A stretch of 41,469 nucleotides of DNA from Gammaproteobacteria bacterium. GTDB lineage: Bacteria; Pseudomonadota; Gammaproteobacteria; Chromatiales; Chromatiaceae. The position numbers and the translations under genes were made by a program. Under the pieces are notes generated by a model, which saw nothing but the letters and a program-made list of their open reading frames with translations, made no database searches and was not told the DNA's origin. The stretch covers positions 1-41,469 of the forward strand of contig JASBTJ010000003.1 in assembly GCA_030148485.1 (NCBI GenBank), given 5' to 3'. How positions within the stretch are numbered: position 1 is the stretch's first letter; every line of letters begins with the position of its first letter. Shown one piece after another: positions 14,387 to 23,983 of this stretch.

Positions 14387-16407
14387 GCAGCCATTTCACA
14401 TTGATCTTGGATGAGGCAGGCACCGCTTGGTTGACCTTCGATATGGCCGACAGTCCGGTCAACGTACTCAGCCAGGAGACCCTGGATGCCCTCGGCGAAC
14501 AGATCGGCGTGGTGGAAGAGCAGGGTGCCAAGGCACTGGTGATCCGCTCCGCGAAGCGGGGCGGTTTCATCGCCGGTGCCAACGTGAAGGCCTTTGCCGG
14601 TCAGGACGACGCCGATCAGGTACGGGCCATGATTGTCGATGTGCATCAGTTGTTCGAACGCATCGAACGCCTGCCCATGCCCACCGTGGCGTTGATCGAC
14701 GGGCATTGCCTGGGGGGCGGCCTGGAGCTGGCGTTGGCCTGTGACTATCGCGTCGCCTGTGACGACCCGGCAACGCGCATCGGCTTTCCGGAAGTGCGTC
14801 TGGGCATCTTTCCCGGATTCGGCGGATCGGTGCGCGCGCTGCGGGTATTGGGCGACGTGCAGGCGTTGCAGGTGATGCTCGGTGGGCGCACCTTCAGCGC
14901 CCGGGCGGCGCGCAATGTGGGGCTGGTGGATCGTGCCGTGCCGCGTCGTCAGCTGGACAACACGGTTGCCGCACTGCTGCGGGATCGGCCGCCGCTGCGG
15001 CAGGCGGGCACCATCGAACGGTTGCCATCGCTGCCGCCCGTGCGGCCGTTGTTGGCCTGGTGGCTGCATCGCAGTGTGGAAAAGCGGGCGCCACGCAAAC
15101 ACTACCCGGCGCCACATGCGCTCATCGACCACTGGGCGAAACACGCCCGGGACGAAGCCGCCCTTTACCGTAGCGAGGCGGACCGGGTATCCCGATTGCT
15201 GGTCGGCGACACGGCGCAGAATCTGATCCGTGTGTTTCTGTTACAGGAACAGTTGAAGGGGTTGGCCCAGCGGGGCGACGGTGCGCCGATCAAGCGGGTG
15301 CATGTGATCGGTGCCGGGGTGATGGGCGGCGACATCGCTGCGTGGTGCGCGTTGCGCGGTCTTCAGGTGACCCTGCAGGACATGAGCCTGGAGCAACTCG
15401 GACGTGCGATGTCCCGCGCCGGCAGGTTGTTCAAGGACAAGCTCAAGGACCGCTATGCCGTGCAACAGGCCAAGGACAGATTGATCGCCGATCCTGCCGG
15501 TCACGCGGTGCCGCAGGCGGATCTGGTGCTGGAGGCGATCGTGGAGCGCGCCGACGCCAAACAGGGGCTGTTCCGCGATCTTGAACCACGCATGAAGCCC
15601 GATGCCGTGCTGGCGACCAACACTTCCAGTATCCCGTTGGAGGTGCTGGCCGAAGCATTGGTCGATCCGGGGCGCCTGGTGGGGCTGCACTTTTTCAACC
15701 CGGTGGCCAAGATGCAGTTGGTCGAGGTGGTGACCCACCCGCGGCTCGACGAACAGGTCAAGGCCCGTGCGCTGGGCTTGGTGAAGGCTATCGGCAAGCT
15801 GCCCCTGCCGGTCCGCAGCGCGCCGGGCTTTCTGGTCAACCGGGTGCTGATGCCCTACCTGATGGAGGCGGTCGCGCTGTTGCAGGAGGGGGTTCCGGCG
15901 GTGTTGGTGGATCGCGCCGCGGTGGACTTCGGTATGCCGATGGGGCCGATCGAACTGGCAGACACGGTGGGTCTGGATATCTGTCAGTTCGTTGCCGAGG
16001 AGCTCGCGGAACAGTTGCACAGCGAGGTACCGCCGGTGTTGCGTGAGCACGTCGCTGCCGGACACCTGGGGCGCAAGAGTGGTGAGGGGTTCTATGTGTG
16101 GCACAACGGCAAGCCGAAAAAGCCGTCGCCCCCGCGCGGCTATATGGCTCCCCATGACCTGGCCGATCGCATGATGCTGCGCATGATCAATGAGGCGGTC
16201 GGCTGCTTACGCGAAGAGGTGGTGGCGTCGGCCGACCGGTTGGACGCCGGAGTGGTGTACGGCACCGGCTTCGCGCCGTTCCGCGGCGGCCCCATGCACT
16301 ATGTGCAGAGCCAGGGGGCCAAGGTGTTGGAGAACAAGCTGGCCAGCCTGGCGCAGCGTCATGGCGATCGTTTCATCGCCGATCCGGGCTGGGGGCAATC
16401 GGTCTGA
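14383..16407 (+). CDS. fadJ: Bifunctional enoyl-CoA hydratase / 3-hydroxyacyl-CoA dehydrogenase, FadJ type
   Basis: The 674-residue protein performs the middle two beta-oxidation steps. Residues 1-190 are a crotonase domain with GGGLELAL (Glu115) and GFPEVRLGIFPGFGG (Glu137), the two catalytic acids of the FadB/FadJ type. From 306 a Rossmann domain starts with VHVIGAGVMGGDIA (GxGxxG at 310-315), followed by NTSSIPLEVLAEAL, LVGLHFFNPVAKMQLVEVV and the C-terminal helical domain (SAPGFLVNRVLMPYLMEA). It overlaps the thiolase gene by four bases, and the acyl-CoA synthetase gene follows after 14. Confidence 0.94.
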   Translation: MSSHFTLILDEAGTAWLTFDMADSPVNVLSQETLDALGEQIGVVEEQGAKALVIRSAKRGGFIAGANVKAFAGQDDADQVRAMIVDVHQLFERIERLPMPTVALIDGHCLGGGLELALACDYRVACDDPATRIGFPEVRLGIFPGFGGSVRALRVLGDVQALQVMLGGRTFSARAARNVGLVDRAVPRRQLDNTVAALLRDRPPLRQAGTIERLPSLPPVRPLLAWWLHRSVEKRAPRKHYPAPHALIDHWAKHARDEAALYRSEADRVSRLLVGDTAQNLIRVFLLQEQLKGLAQRGDGAPIKRVHVIGAGVMGGDIAAWCALRGLQVTLQDMSLEQLGRAMSRAGRLFKDKLKDRYAVQQAKDRLIADPAGHAVPQADLVLEAIVERADAKQGLFRDLEPRMKPDAVLATNTSSIPLEVLAEALVDPGRLVGLHFFNPVAKMQLVEVVTHPRLDEQVKARALGLVKAIGKLPLPVRSAPGFLVNRVLMPYLMEAVALLQEGVPAVLVDRAAVDFGMPMGPIELADTVGLDICQFVAEELAEQLHSEVPPVLREHVAAGHLGRKSGEGFYVWHNGKPKKPSPPRGYMAPHDLADRMMLRMINEAVGCLREEVVASADRLDAGVVYGTGFAPFRGGPMHYVQSQGAKVLENKLASLAQRHGDRFIADPGWGQSV

Positions 16408-16421
16408 CAGGGGGCTTTTCG

Positions 16422-18224
16422 ATGGCACAGGGACTGGGGTTCATCGGATTGGATCGGGTGCAGCGGCTGGACTCCTTGTTCGCCGAACGGGTGAGCGAGT
16501 CGCCGGATCGTCCGGCCTACCGCTGCTTCGACGCCGCGAGCAATACCTGGATCGAACGCAGTTGGCGGGAAACCGCGGTGCAGGTGGCGCGCTGGCAGGC
16601 GGCCATGACCAACCTCGGCCTGGCGGTCGGCGATCGCGTCGCCATCATGTGCAGCAACAGCTGGGAATGGGTGATCTTCGATCAGGCGGCGCTCGGGCTG
16701 GGTCTGGTGGTGGTGCCGGTGTACACCAACGACCGCCCGGACAACCTGGCGTGGATTCTGGAAAATGCCGGCGCGCGTCTGCTGGTGGTCGAGGAGCAGG
16801 CCCACTGGGAATCCTTGCAGCGTTGCGCCGCGCTGGACCAGTTGACCGCGGTGGTCAGCCTTACCGCGGTTTCCGGCGGCGGGGCCCGCCAGCCGGTCGC
16901 CCTGGACGCTTGGTTGCCGGCGCTCGGCGACCCGCTGCAGACCCGTGGTGGCGATCCGGATGAACTGGCCAGCATCGTCTATACCTCCGGTACCACGGGG
17001 CGCCCCAAGGGTGTGATGCTCAGTCATCGCAACATCCTGTTCAACGTCGACGCCGCGTTGCAGTTGTATCCGGTGGGGCCGGACGATGTGTTCCTGTCCT
17101 TTCTGCCCTTGTCCCACACCTTCGAGCGTACGGTGGGTTACTACCTGCCGATGTCCGCCGGTGCCGCCATCGCCTATAGCCGTGGCGTACCCCAGTTGGC
17201 GGAGGACCTGCAGTTGCTGCAGCCGACCTTGATGATCGCCGTGCCGCGCATCTTCGAGCGCATCTATGGCCGCATCCAGGCGGGGCTGGCGGAGGCGTCA
17301 CCGATCAAACGGGCCTTGTTCAATGCCGCCGCCCGTGCCGGTTGGCGACGTTTTGAATACGACCAGGGGCGTCGCGGTTGGCATCCGGGACTGGTGTGGC
17401 AGCCACTGCTCGACCGCCTGGTGGGCGCCAAGGTGCGTGCACGACTCGGTGGCCGGCTGCGCTACACGGTGTCCGGTGGTGCTGCCTTGTCGCCGGCCAT
17501 CGCGCAAACCTTCATCGGGCTGGGCGTGGTGATCTGCCAGGGCTACGGACTGACCGAAACCAGTCCGGTCATCAGCGGCAATACGCTGGGAGACAACCGC
17601 CCGGAGACCGTCGGCACGCCGTTGCCCGGCGTGGCGGTGCGCGTGGCCGACGACGCGGAGTTGCTCACCCGTAGTCCTTGCGTGATGCGCGGCTACTGGC
17701 AGGACGCCCCGGCGACGGCGGCGGTCATCGACGCCGACGGCTGGCTGCATACCGGTGATCGTGCCGCCATCGGTCCTGACGGCCACATCACCATCACCGG
17801 GCGTCTGAAGGAGATCGTGGTGCTTGCCAACGGCGAGAAGATTCCGCCAGGTGACATGGAGACCGCCATCGCCCTGGACCCGTTGTTCGATCAGGTGATG
17901 GTGACCGGCGAGGGGCGGCCCTACCTGGGGGCGCTGTTGGTAGCGGAGATGACCGCCTATCGCGCCTGGTTGAAGGCCCGTGGGCTGAACCCGGACGATC
18001 CGGCCTGCGATACGGATCCGGCGGTACAGGAGGCCCTGGTCGCCAGGGTGGCCGCCCGGTTGCACGATTTTCCCGGTTACGCGCGGGTCTATCGGGTAGC
18101 GGTCATCCGTGACGCCTGGACGGTGGAAAACGGCTTGTTGACGCCGACATTGAAATTGCGCCGGGCCAAGGTCTTGGCGGCGCATCAGGCCGAATACGAA
18201 GGGCTGTACGCCGGCCACGCTTGA
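16422..18224 (+). CDS. Long-chain acyl-CoA synthetase (AMP-forming)
   Basis: The 600-residue enzyme activates fatty acids with ATP and CoA, feeding the beta-oxidation genes upstream. AMP-binding family motifs are plain: [18 protein letters not shown] (from about 187), [43 protein letters not shown] and [15 protein letters not shown]. The length and layout fit the FadD15-like long-chain group. A GGGGG-type ribosome site precedes the ATG. It is the last gene of the fad operon, with a 68-base gap to ridA. Confidence 0.92.
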   Translation: MAQGLGFIGLDRVQRLDSLFAERVSESPDRPAYRCFDAASNTWIERSWRETAVQVARWQAAMTNLGLAVGDRVAIMCSNSWEWVIFDQAALGLGLVVVPVYTNDRPDNLAWILENAGARLLVVEEQAHWESLQRCAALDQLTAVVSLTAVSGGGARQPVALDAWLPALGDPLQTRGGDPDELASIVYTSGTTGRPKGVMLSHRNILFNVDAALQLYPVGPDDVFLSFLPLSHTFERTVGYYLPMSAGAAIAYSRGVPQLAEDLQLLQPTLMIAVPRIFERIYGRIQAGLAEASPIKRALFNAAARAGWRRFEYDQGRRGWHPGLVWQPLLDRLVGAKVRARLGGRLRYTVSGGAALSPAIAQTFIGLGVVICQGYGLTETSPVISGNTLGDNRPETVGTPLPGVAVRVADDAELLTRSPCVMRGYWQDAPATAAVIDADGWLHTGDRAAIGPDGHITITGRLKEIVVLANGEKIPPGDMETAIALDPLFDQVMVTGEGRPYLGALLVAEMTAYRAWLKARGLNPDDPACDTDPAVQEALVARVAARLHDFPGYARVYRVAVIRDAWTVENGLLTPTLKLRRAKVLAAHQAEYEGLYAGHA

Positions 18225-18292
18225 GACGGACTTTCCTCTTGCCCCCGGGCTGGCACAATAGGCGCCCCGTTCAACTGCCCGGAGTCCCTTGC

Positions 18293-18679
18293 ATGGCACG
18301 CCAAATCATCCGTACCGATCTCGCCCCCCAGGCCATCGGCACCTATTCCCAGGCCGTCAGGGTCGGCAACACCGTGTATCTGTCCGGTCAGATCCCGTTG
18401 GTGCCGGACACCATGGAACTGGTCGACGGCGACATGGCGGCCCAGATCCGCCGCGTGTTCGACAACCTGCAGGCGGTAGCCCGTGCCGCCGGCGGCAGTC
18501 TGGAGGACATGGCCAAGTTGAACATCTTTCTGACCGATCTCGGGCACTTCGCGCTGGTCAATCAGGTCATGGCCGAGTATTTCACCGAGCCGTATCCGGC
18601 GCGGGCCGCCATCGGCGTGGCCGCCCTGCCCAAGGGTGCACAGGTGGAGATGGACGGCGTGCTGGAGCTTGGCGACTGA
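18293..18679 (+). CDS. ridA: RidA family reactive enamine/imine deaminase
   Basis: RidA proteins hydrolyse reactive enamines and imines such as 2-aminoacrylate made by PLP enzymes. From the ATG at 18293 (GGAG at 18281-18284) the product is 128 residues, the family length, starting [20 protein letters not shown]. The motifs [29 protein letters not shown] and [20 protein letters not shown] (with the substrate-binding Arg) are present. A longer reading from 18221 overlaps the previous gene's stop and lacks support. In many gammaproteobacteria this gene lies directly after spoT and before recG. Confidence 0.95.
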   Translation: MARQIIRTDLAPQAIGTYSQAVRVGNTVYLSGQIPLVPDTMELVDGDMAAQIRRVFDNLQAVARAAGGSLEDMAKLNIFLTDLGHFALVNQVMAEYFTEPYPARAAIGVAALPKGAQVEMDGVLELGD

Positions 18680-18706
18680 TCCGGTGCCACGCGCCGGCGC
18701 GGCGGC

Positions 18707-19246
18707 TCACCACATCAGGTCGTCCGGTACCTGGTAGTCGGCATAGGGATCGTCCGCGTCGGCCGGCGCGTCGGCGTTGCGCGGCATCACCGCGGCGGGA
18801 TCGCGCTGGCGGATCTTGTCCGCGGTATCGGCGGAGACCACCTCGTAACGGTCGCCGCTGCGTACGATGTCCATGCGGCCATTGGCCAGCGCGGCCTGGA
18901 TTTTTGCGGTGACCGCCAGCTTGCGCACCTTGTTCGCGTCGGTGAAGTGATAATCGATGTCCGCGCCGTCGCGGTCGACGCGGTGTTGGTCGACCATCTG
19001 CTTCACCTGCGCTGCCACGGCCTTGTGCTGGGTCTTTGCCTTGCGCCGGGCTTCCAACTCCCGGTCGTGGGCCGCCTTGGCTGCCTGGGCCTGTTTGGCC
19101 GCCTTGGCGCTCTCGCTGAGCGGCTGAGTGCTCTTGCCCTTTTTCTTGCCGCGTTTGGGCGGTGCCTTGCCGGCCTTGGCCTTCTTCGCCTGTTTGGCGT
19201 CGACAAGCCCTGCCTTGAGCAGTTGATCCTGTAACGAGTTGGCCAT
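18707..19246 (-). CDS. DUF2058 family protein (YaiL-like)
   Basis: The 179-residue protein opens MANSLQDQLLKAGLVDAKQA, the signature start of DUF2058/YaiL proteins. A very Lys/Ala/Gln-rich, probably helical segment (20-85) follows, then a small conserved domain (IDYHFTDANKVRKLAVTAKI, LANGRMDIVRSGDRYEVV). Some members have been called nucleoprotein or polynucleotide-associated; the role is not established. The ATG at 19246 was chosen over an upstream reading to 19315, because homology begins exactly there and AGGACCC lies before it. Confidence 0.9.
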   Translation of the reverse strand: MANSLQDQLLKAGLVDAKQAKKAKAGKAPPKRGKKKGKSTQPLSESAKAAKQAQAAKAAHDRELEARRKAKTQHKAVAAQVKQMVDQHRVDRDGADIDYHFTDANKVRKLAVTAKIQAALANGRMDIVRSGDRYEVVSADTADKIRQRDPAAVMPRNADAPADADDPYADYQVPDDLMW

Positions 19247-19328
19247 GCAGGGTCCTGTGACGAGCCTGTGCGTGTGATAGCCGGCCATTGTCCGTGAGCC
19301 TGGTCCCGGGCACAAACCCGACGGTGTG

Positions 19329-20717
19329 TCAGGGTACGTCGATGTGTGACGGCTGGGTGGCCTGGAAGCCGTCGCGGGGGTCGGTAGCGGTGCAGAAGCG
19401 GAAGCTGTTCACGTCCACGTGACGTTTCAGCACCACGTCGAGCAACAGGGTTTCGTTGCCCCGGATCAGGTCGTCGACTCGCAGCTCGGCGCTGCGGAAT
19501 TCCGCCGGGCTGTAATGGACAAAGCCCGCGCTGGGGCGGGCCACCACGCGAAACCCCAGCTTGCCGTCGCGGGTCTTGGTCATGCGGGAGGCGTTCAGAT
19601 AATAGGTGAGCTGGTTGCGGTTCACGCGATTCTTCTGCTTGTCGACGAAGAAGCCCTTGGGCAGACGGTCGGGCTGGCATTCCTCGCCGGCCAACAGATA
19701 GAGGTCGTAGTCGGTGAGTTCGCGGCCCTGGTCGTCGCTCACCCGTACCACCACCTGTGCATAGGTGCTGCGGGTCTGCACCAGGGCGGTCCGGTTGCGC
19801 ATTTCCTGGGTCAGGATTGCATAGTCATCGGCGGTGCGTACCGCAAGGGCGTCCAGCACCGCGCGTACCACCGGTCGTCCGGTGTCATCGTCGGCGCCGA
19901 CCGAACGCATGATGCCCATCTTCTCGCCGGAATGACTGCACTTGGGCAGCACTTCGAAGGCGCATGGGGGACTGGTGCGCAGCCCTTGGGCGTCGGCAAC
20001 CAGCGGATGCGCCTGGCGTTGCTGGTCGCCGTCGGTGTATCCATAGGCGGGCAGGGTGATGTCCTGCTGCAACGTGATGTGGCGATAGTTCATGTTTGCG
20101 GCCGCCACCCGCACCACCCCGTCCGAGCCGGCCTCACCGGTGTACGAGTTGAGGTGGTCGTAGAGCTTCTTGTCGATGCCCTCGCCGGTGATGACCACCG
20201 GATACAGGCTTTTGGCCGGTGGGTCGAAGTCCAGCCAGGCCTGATTGAGTTCGCGCTGACCGCGGCTGCCCAGTTCCAACCAGTCGAGCACGCCTTGCCC
20301 GGGTTCCACGCCCGCCCACCAGGCCTTGAGTCGGCCGACACGCTGCTTGCCCAGCTGCGCCAGGGCCGAGCCGTGATTGGCCGGGGCGAGCATGATCAGG
20401 TGCCGTAGCGGTGGTTTCCTCAGGCCCCTTGCGCCCCGGTAATAGCGATACAGCCACTCGCGGATCACCGGCCCGCCAGTGGAATGGGTGATGCAGGAGA
20501 ATTCGCCGTCGCCCACCAGATCCCGGCGCGCCTGCTCGAAGGCCCGGGCGATGTCCGGCACCGTCACTTCGTCGTGGAAGCTGATGTAGCGCCCCAGGTG
20601 GGCATGGGTCACATCCAGCCCGAGGTCGTCCCCGGCGGCGTTGCACAGGGCGGCGGGCAGATCGCCGTAGGTGTCGGTGTGGGTGACGCTCCAGCCGTGG
20701 ACGAACAGCAATTTCAT
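19329..20717 (-). CDS. Alpha/beta hydrolase, lipase/esterase-like, with C-terminal beta domain
   Basis: The 462-residue protein starts with a strand and oxyanion motif (KLLFVHGWS, 2-10). It carries a nucleophile elbow CITHSTGGPV (Ser79), a Thr-His-Ser-Thr-Gly variant of the lipase GxSxG. LIMLAPANHGSALA resembles the lid/post-strand region of PGAP1-like lipases. GEAGSDGVVRVAAANMNYR (about 214-232) is shared with predicted phospholipases and may hold the catalytic Asp. From about 325 on the sequence is beta-rich (AQVVVRVSDDQGRELTDYDL, LGFRVVARPSAG), suggesting a second domain. There is no signal peptide. Substrate unknown; an acyl ester or phospholipid is the best guess. It is read leftwards between yjbQ and the DUF2058 gene. 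Confidence 0.8.
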   Translation of the reverse strand: MKLLFVHGWSVTHTDTYGDLPAALCNAAGDDLGLDVTHAHLGRYISFHDEVTVPDIARAFEQARRDLVGDGEFSCITHSTGGPVIREWLYRYYRGARGLRKPPLRHLIMLAPANHGSALAQLGKQRVGRLKAWWAGVEPGQGVLDWLELGSRGQRELNQAWLDFDPPAKSLYPVVITGEGIDKKLYDHLNSYTGEAGSDGVVRVAAANMNYRHITLQQDITLPAYGYTDGDQQRQAHPLVADAQGLRTSPPCAFEVLPKCSHSGEKMGIMRSVGADDDTGRPVVRAVLDALAVRTADDYAILTQEMRNRTALVQTRSTYAQVVVRVSDDQGRELTDYDLYLLAGEECQPDRLPKGFFVDKQKNRVNRNQLTYYLNASRMTKTRDGKLGFRVVARPSAGFVHYSPAEFRSAELRVDDLIRGNETLLLDVVLKRHVDVNSFRFCTATDPRDGFQATQPSHIDVP

Positions 20718-20742
20718 GACGACTCCCTGATGATCGGACGGT

Positions 20743-21156
20743 TCACCCCTGGACGGTCACCGTGACCTGTCGCTGATGGGGATGGGTGCGATGCTCGTAA
20801 AGGTAGACCCCTTGCCAGGTGCCCAGGGCGCAGCGGCCGCCAGTTACCGGCACCGTCAGGTCCATATTAGTGAGGATGGACCGCACATGGGCGGGCATGT
20901 CGTCCGCGCCTTCGTCCTGATGTTCGAACATCGGGGCGCCGTCCGGGACCAGCCGTACCAGGAAGGTTTCCAGGTCCGAGCGTACCGTCGGGTCGGCGTT
21001 CTCACACAGGATCAATGAGGCACTGGTGTGGTGGACGAAGACATGGGCCAGGCCGACGTCGACGCCACTTTGCTGAACCGCGCGCTGGATATGATCGGTG
21101 ATCGGGTAGGTGCCGCGACCCCGGGTGGCGATGGTGAAAACCTGTTGCTTGCTCAT
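20743..21156 (-). CDS. yjbQ: YjbQ / UPF0047 family protein
   Basis: The 137-residue protein has the UPF0047 signature HVFVHHTSASLILCENADP, and GRCALGTWQGVYLYEHRTH near the end; His residues there form a metal site in solved members. The family is described as having secondary thiamine-phosphate synthase activity, but its physiological role is open. The ATG at 21156 was chosen because homology starts there; the reading upstream to 21369 runs antisense into recG. The recG start lies close by on the other strand. Confidence 0.92.
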   Translation of the reverse strand: MSKQQVFTIATRGRGTYPITDHIQRAVQQSGVDVGLAHVFVHHTSASLILCENADPTVRSDLETFLVRLVPDGAPMFEHQDEGADDMPAHVRSILTNMDLTVPVTGGRCALGTWQGVYLYEHRTHPHQRQVTVTVQG

Positions 21157-21223
21157 GGCGCTATTCTGGCCCGTCGCCGGCCTTGCTCCAACCGTGGGCT
21201 TTGATCTGAGCGCGGCAGCCCGT

Positions 21224-23350
21224 ATGCTGCGGTCATTTCGTTCTCGGGATGTTCCCTTGCAACCGGTCGCCGACAGCCTCGACAACACGCCCGTCACCGC
21301 CTTGAAAGGGGTGGGGCCGAAAAGCGCCGAGCGCCTTGAGCGATTGGGCATCCACAGCGTGCAGGACATCCTGTTCCATCTGCCGTTGCGCTACCAGGAT
21401 CGTACCCGGGTGGTGCCTATCGGCTCAGTGCGACTGGGCGATCAGGCGGTGGTCGAGGGGGACATCGATGCCGCCGAGATCCGTTTTGGCAAGCGGCGTT
21501 CGCTGCTGGTGCATCTGTCGGACGGCACCGGTCGCCTGGTGCTGAGATTCTTCCATTTCTCTGCGGCGCAAAAGGCCGCCTTGGCCAAGGGCGTACGGCT
21601 GCGTTGCTTTGGCGAGGTGCGCAATGGCCCGGCCAGCTATGAGTTGGTCCATCCCGAATACGAGGCCGTCGGGCTGGGCGATGCACCACCGCCCGAGCAA
21701 AGCCTCACGCCGATCTACCCCACCACGGAAGGCATGCATCAATTGACCTGGCGGGACCTGACCGAAAAGGCATTGGGGCTGCTGGGTAAGGATCCGGACG
21801 CCCTGCGTGAGTGGCTGCCGGAGCCGGTGCGACAACGCTACCGCTTGCCGGCACTGGGTCAGGCTTTGTTGCAGGTCCACCGGCCGCCGCCGGCAATGGG
21901 TGCGGCGCTGATGTCGGATGCCGGACACCCGGCCCAACACCGGCTGGCCTTCGAGGAGCTGCTTGCACATCAATTGAGCCTGCGCGTGATGCGTGCCCGT
22001 GCCCGTAAAGTGCCGGCGCCGCCGCTGGTGGGGGACGGCGAACTGTGTGCGCGGCTGCGCGCCAATCTGCCCTTTATGCTGACCGCTGCTCAGGCGCGGG
22101 TGCTGGGGCAGATCGAACAGGACCTGGCGAACGACCATCCGATGCTGCGACTGGTTCAGGGTGATGTCGGCTCCGGCAAGACCGTGGTGGCCGCATTGGC
22201 CGCCCTGCATGCCATTGAGGCCGGCCATCAGGTCGCGCTGATGGCCCCCACCGAGTTGTTGGCGGAACAGCATCGGCTGAACTTCGAGGCCTGGCTCGAA
22301 CCGCTGGGTATCGAAGTGGGTTGGTTGTCGGGACGGCACAAGGGCAAGACCCGTGCGGGCATCCTCGAACGGCTGAACCGCGGTGAGTTGTCCATCGTGG
22401 TGGGTACTCACGCGCTGTTCCAGGACGACGTGGCCTTTGCCGCGCTGGGGCTGGTGATCGTCGACGAACAGCATCGCTTTGGTGTGCACCAACGGCTGGC
22501 GCTGCGCGAAAAGGGCAGCGGCGACGCCGTGCCGCACCAGTTGATCATGACCGCGACGCCCATCCCGCGGACCCTGGCGATGACTGCCTACGCGGATCTG
22601 GATCTGTCGGTGATCGACGAACTGCCGCCGGGTCGCACGCCCGTGCAGACCGTGGTGTTGGCTGACAGTCGCCGCGACGAGGTGGTGGCCCACGTGGAGC
22701 GGGCCTGCGGGGAGGGTCGCCAGGCCTATTGGGTCTGTACCTTGATCGAAGAGTCCGAGGCCTTGCAGTGTCAGGCCGCCGAAGATGCAGCCACCGAGCT
22801 GGCGGCGGCCTTGCCGACGCTGCGCATCGGGCTGGTCCATGGTCGGCTCAAGGCCAAGCAGAAGGAACAGGTGATGGCGGCCTTCAAGGCGGGCGAGTTG
22901 GATCTGCTGATCGCCACCACGGTGATCGAGGTGGGTGTGGACGTGCCCAACGCCAGCCTGATGATCATCGAAAATGCCGAACGACTGGGGCTGGCCCAGT
23001 TGCACCAGCTGCGCGGCCGCGTCGGGCGCGGCGCTGTGCACAGTCACTGCGTGCTCATGTACCACCCGCCGCTGGGCAAGGTCGCACAGCAGCGCCTAGG
23101 CGTGCTGCGCGAGAGCAACGACGGTTTCGTGGTGGCGCAGAAGGATCTGGAGATCCGCGGCCCGGGCGAGGTACTGGGGACCCGCCAGACCGGCGAGGTG
23201 CAGTTCCGTGTCGCCGACCTGTTGCGCGATCAGGCGATGGTCCCCAAGGTGCAACAGCTCGCCGACGAGTTGCTGGCGGCGCACCGTGAGGTGGTGGGCC
23301 CGTTGATCCGCCGTTGGGTCGGGCACAATGCCCGCTACGCGGATGTCTAG
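21224..23350 (+). CDS. recG: ATP-dependent DNA helicase RecG
   Basis: RecG is a superfamily 2 helicase that reverses stalled replication forks and processes branched DNA. The N-terminal wedge domain contains VTALKGVGPKSAERLERLG and DILFHLPLRYQDRT. The helicase core has Walker A GDVGSGKTVVAALAAL (about 312), MAPTELLAEQH, IVDEQHRFGVHQR (DEQH box), TATPIPRTLAMT and the C-terminal LHQLRGRVGRG. The length is 708 residues from the ATG at 21224. A TTG at 21257 would give 697, nearer the usual ~690, and is a real alternative. A reading from 21110 overlaps yjbQ and is unlikely. Confidence 0.95.
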   Translation: MLRSFRSRDVPLQPVADSLDNTPVTALKGVGPKSAERLERLGIHSVQDILFHLPLRYQDRTRVVPIGSVRLGDQAVVEGDIDAAEIRFGKRRSLLVHLSDGTGRLVLRFFHFSAAQKAALAKGVRLRCFGEVRNGPASYELVHPEYEAVGLGDAPPPEQSLTPIYPTTEGMHQLTWRDLTEKALGLLGKDPDALREWLPEPVRQRYRLPALGQALLQVHRPPPAMGAALMSDAGHPAQHRLAFEELLAHQLSLRVMRARARKVPAPPLVGDGELCARLRANLPFMLTAAQARVLGQIEQDLANDHPMLRLVQGDVGSGKTVVAALAALHAIEAGHQVALMAPTELLAEQHRLNFEAWLEPLGIEVGWLSGRHKGKTRAGILERLNRGELSIVVGTHALFQDDVAFAALGLVIVDEQHRFGVHQRLALREKGSGDAVPHQLIMTATPIPRTLAMTAYADLDLSVIDELPPGRTPVQTVVLADSRRDEVVAHVERACGEGRQAYWVCTLIEESEALQCQAAEDAATELAAALPTLRIGLVHGRLKAKQKEQVMAAFKAGELDLLIATTVIEVGVDVPNASLMIIENAERLGLAQLHQLRGRVGRGAVHSHCVLMYHPPLGKVAQQRLGVLRESNDGFVVAQKDLEIRGPGEVLGTRQTGEVQFRVADLLRDQAMVPKVQQLADELLAAHREVVGPLIRRWVGHNARYADV

Positions 23351-23407
23351 CGGCATGCGATAATCGCCGCCGTTTCGTTTGTCGCCCGTTGAGCGGTTGG
23401 AAGGCAT

Positions 23408-23983
23408 TTGTCCGCATCCTGTTCCCTGTGCAATGTGCTCGAGCCGAGCTGGCGTGACGCCTCGGCCGGTCGACCGGTCGGCGTGCCGCCGCGGTTGTAT
23501 CCCTGGTTGTCGGACCGCGGTTCGCTGACGGCGCGGCTGATCGCCGCTTGTCCGGGACGTTTTTCGGTGCGGTTGTTGGCGCAGGGCTGGGGGCGGCCGC
23601 TGGCCTCCGAACTGGCCGCGCTCGGGCTGCGGCGTCACGGCTTGGCGCTGATCCGCGAGGTGGAACTGCATTGCGACGGCGAGCCCTGGGTGTTCGCCCG
23701 TACCGTGATCCCGGCCGGTAGCCTCAAGGGCGGGGCGCGGCGTCTGACCCTGCTGGGCGACAAGCCCCTGGGCGCGGTGTTGTTCGCCGACCCGACCACC
23801 CGTCGCGGGCGTATGGCGCTGGCCCGTTTCGACCGGCGCCATGCGCTCTACCAGAGTGCCTGCGGCCATTGGCAACACCCGCCGCGCCGGCTTTGGGGGC
23901 GACGCACCCTGTTCTGTTATCAGGGCAAGCCGCTGCTGGTGAACGAGGTGTTCCTGCCCGATATCCCGGTGTTTCCCCGATGA
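23408..23983 (+). CDS. ubiC: Chorismate--pyruvate lyase
   Basis: UbiC converts chorismate to 4-hydroxybenzoate plus pyruvate, the first committed step of ubiquinone synthesis. The 191-residue protein has the family pattern: [16 protein letters not shown] near the N-terminus, [22 protein letters not shown] (conserved Arg and Glu) in the middle, and [12 protein letters not shown] at the end. The start is a TTG at 23408 behind GGAAGG, with unusually short spacing; no better in-frame codon is nearby. Its stop overlaps the ubiA start by four bases (ATGA), coupling the two steps. Confidence 0.93.
   Translation: MSASCSLCNVLEPSWRDASAGRPVGVPPRLYPWLSDRGSLTARLIAACPGRFSVRLLAQGWGRPLASELAALGLRRHGLALIREVELHCDGEPWVFARTVIPAGSLKGGARRLTLLGDKPLGAVLFADPTTRRGRMALARFDRRHALYQSACGHWQHPPRRLWGRRTLFCYQGKPLLVNEVFLPDIPVFPR

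Noticed and set aside
19419-20408. Rightward open frame of 329 codons opposite the alpha/beta hydrolase
   Set aside because: The leftward frame has a lipase-type nucleophile elbow and a good start; this one has neither.
21425-23065. Leftward open frame of 546 codons opposite recG
   Set aside because: It is antisense to recG, with no recognisable domain and shadow-type composition.
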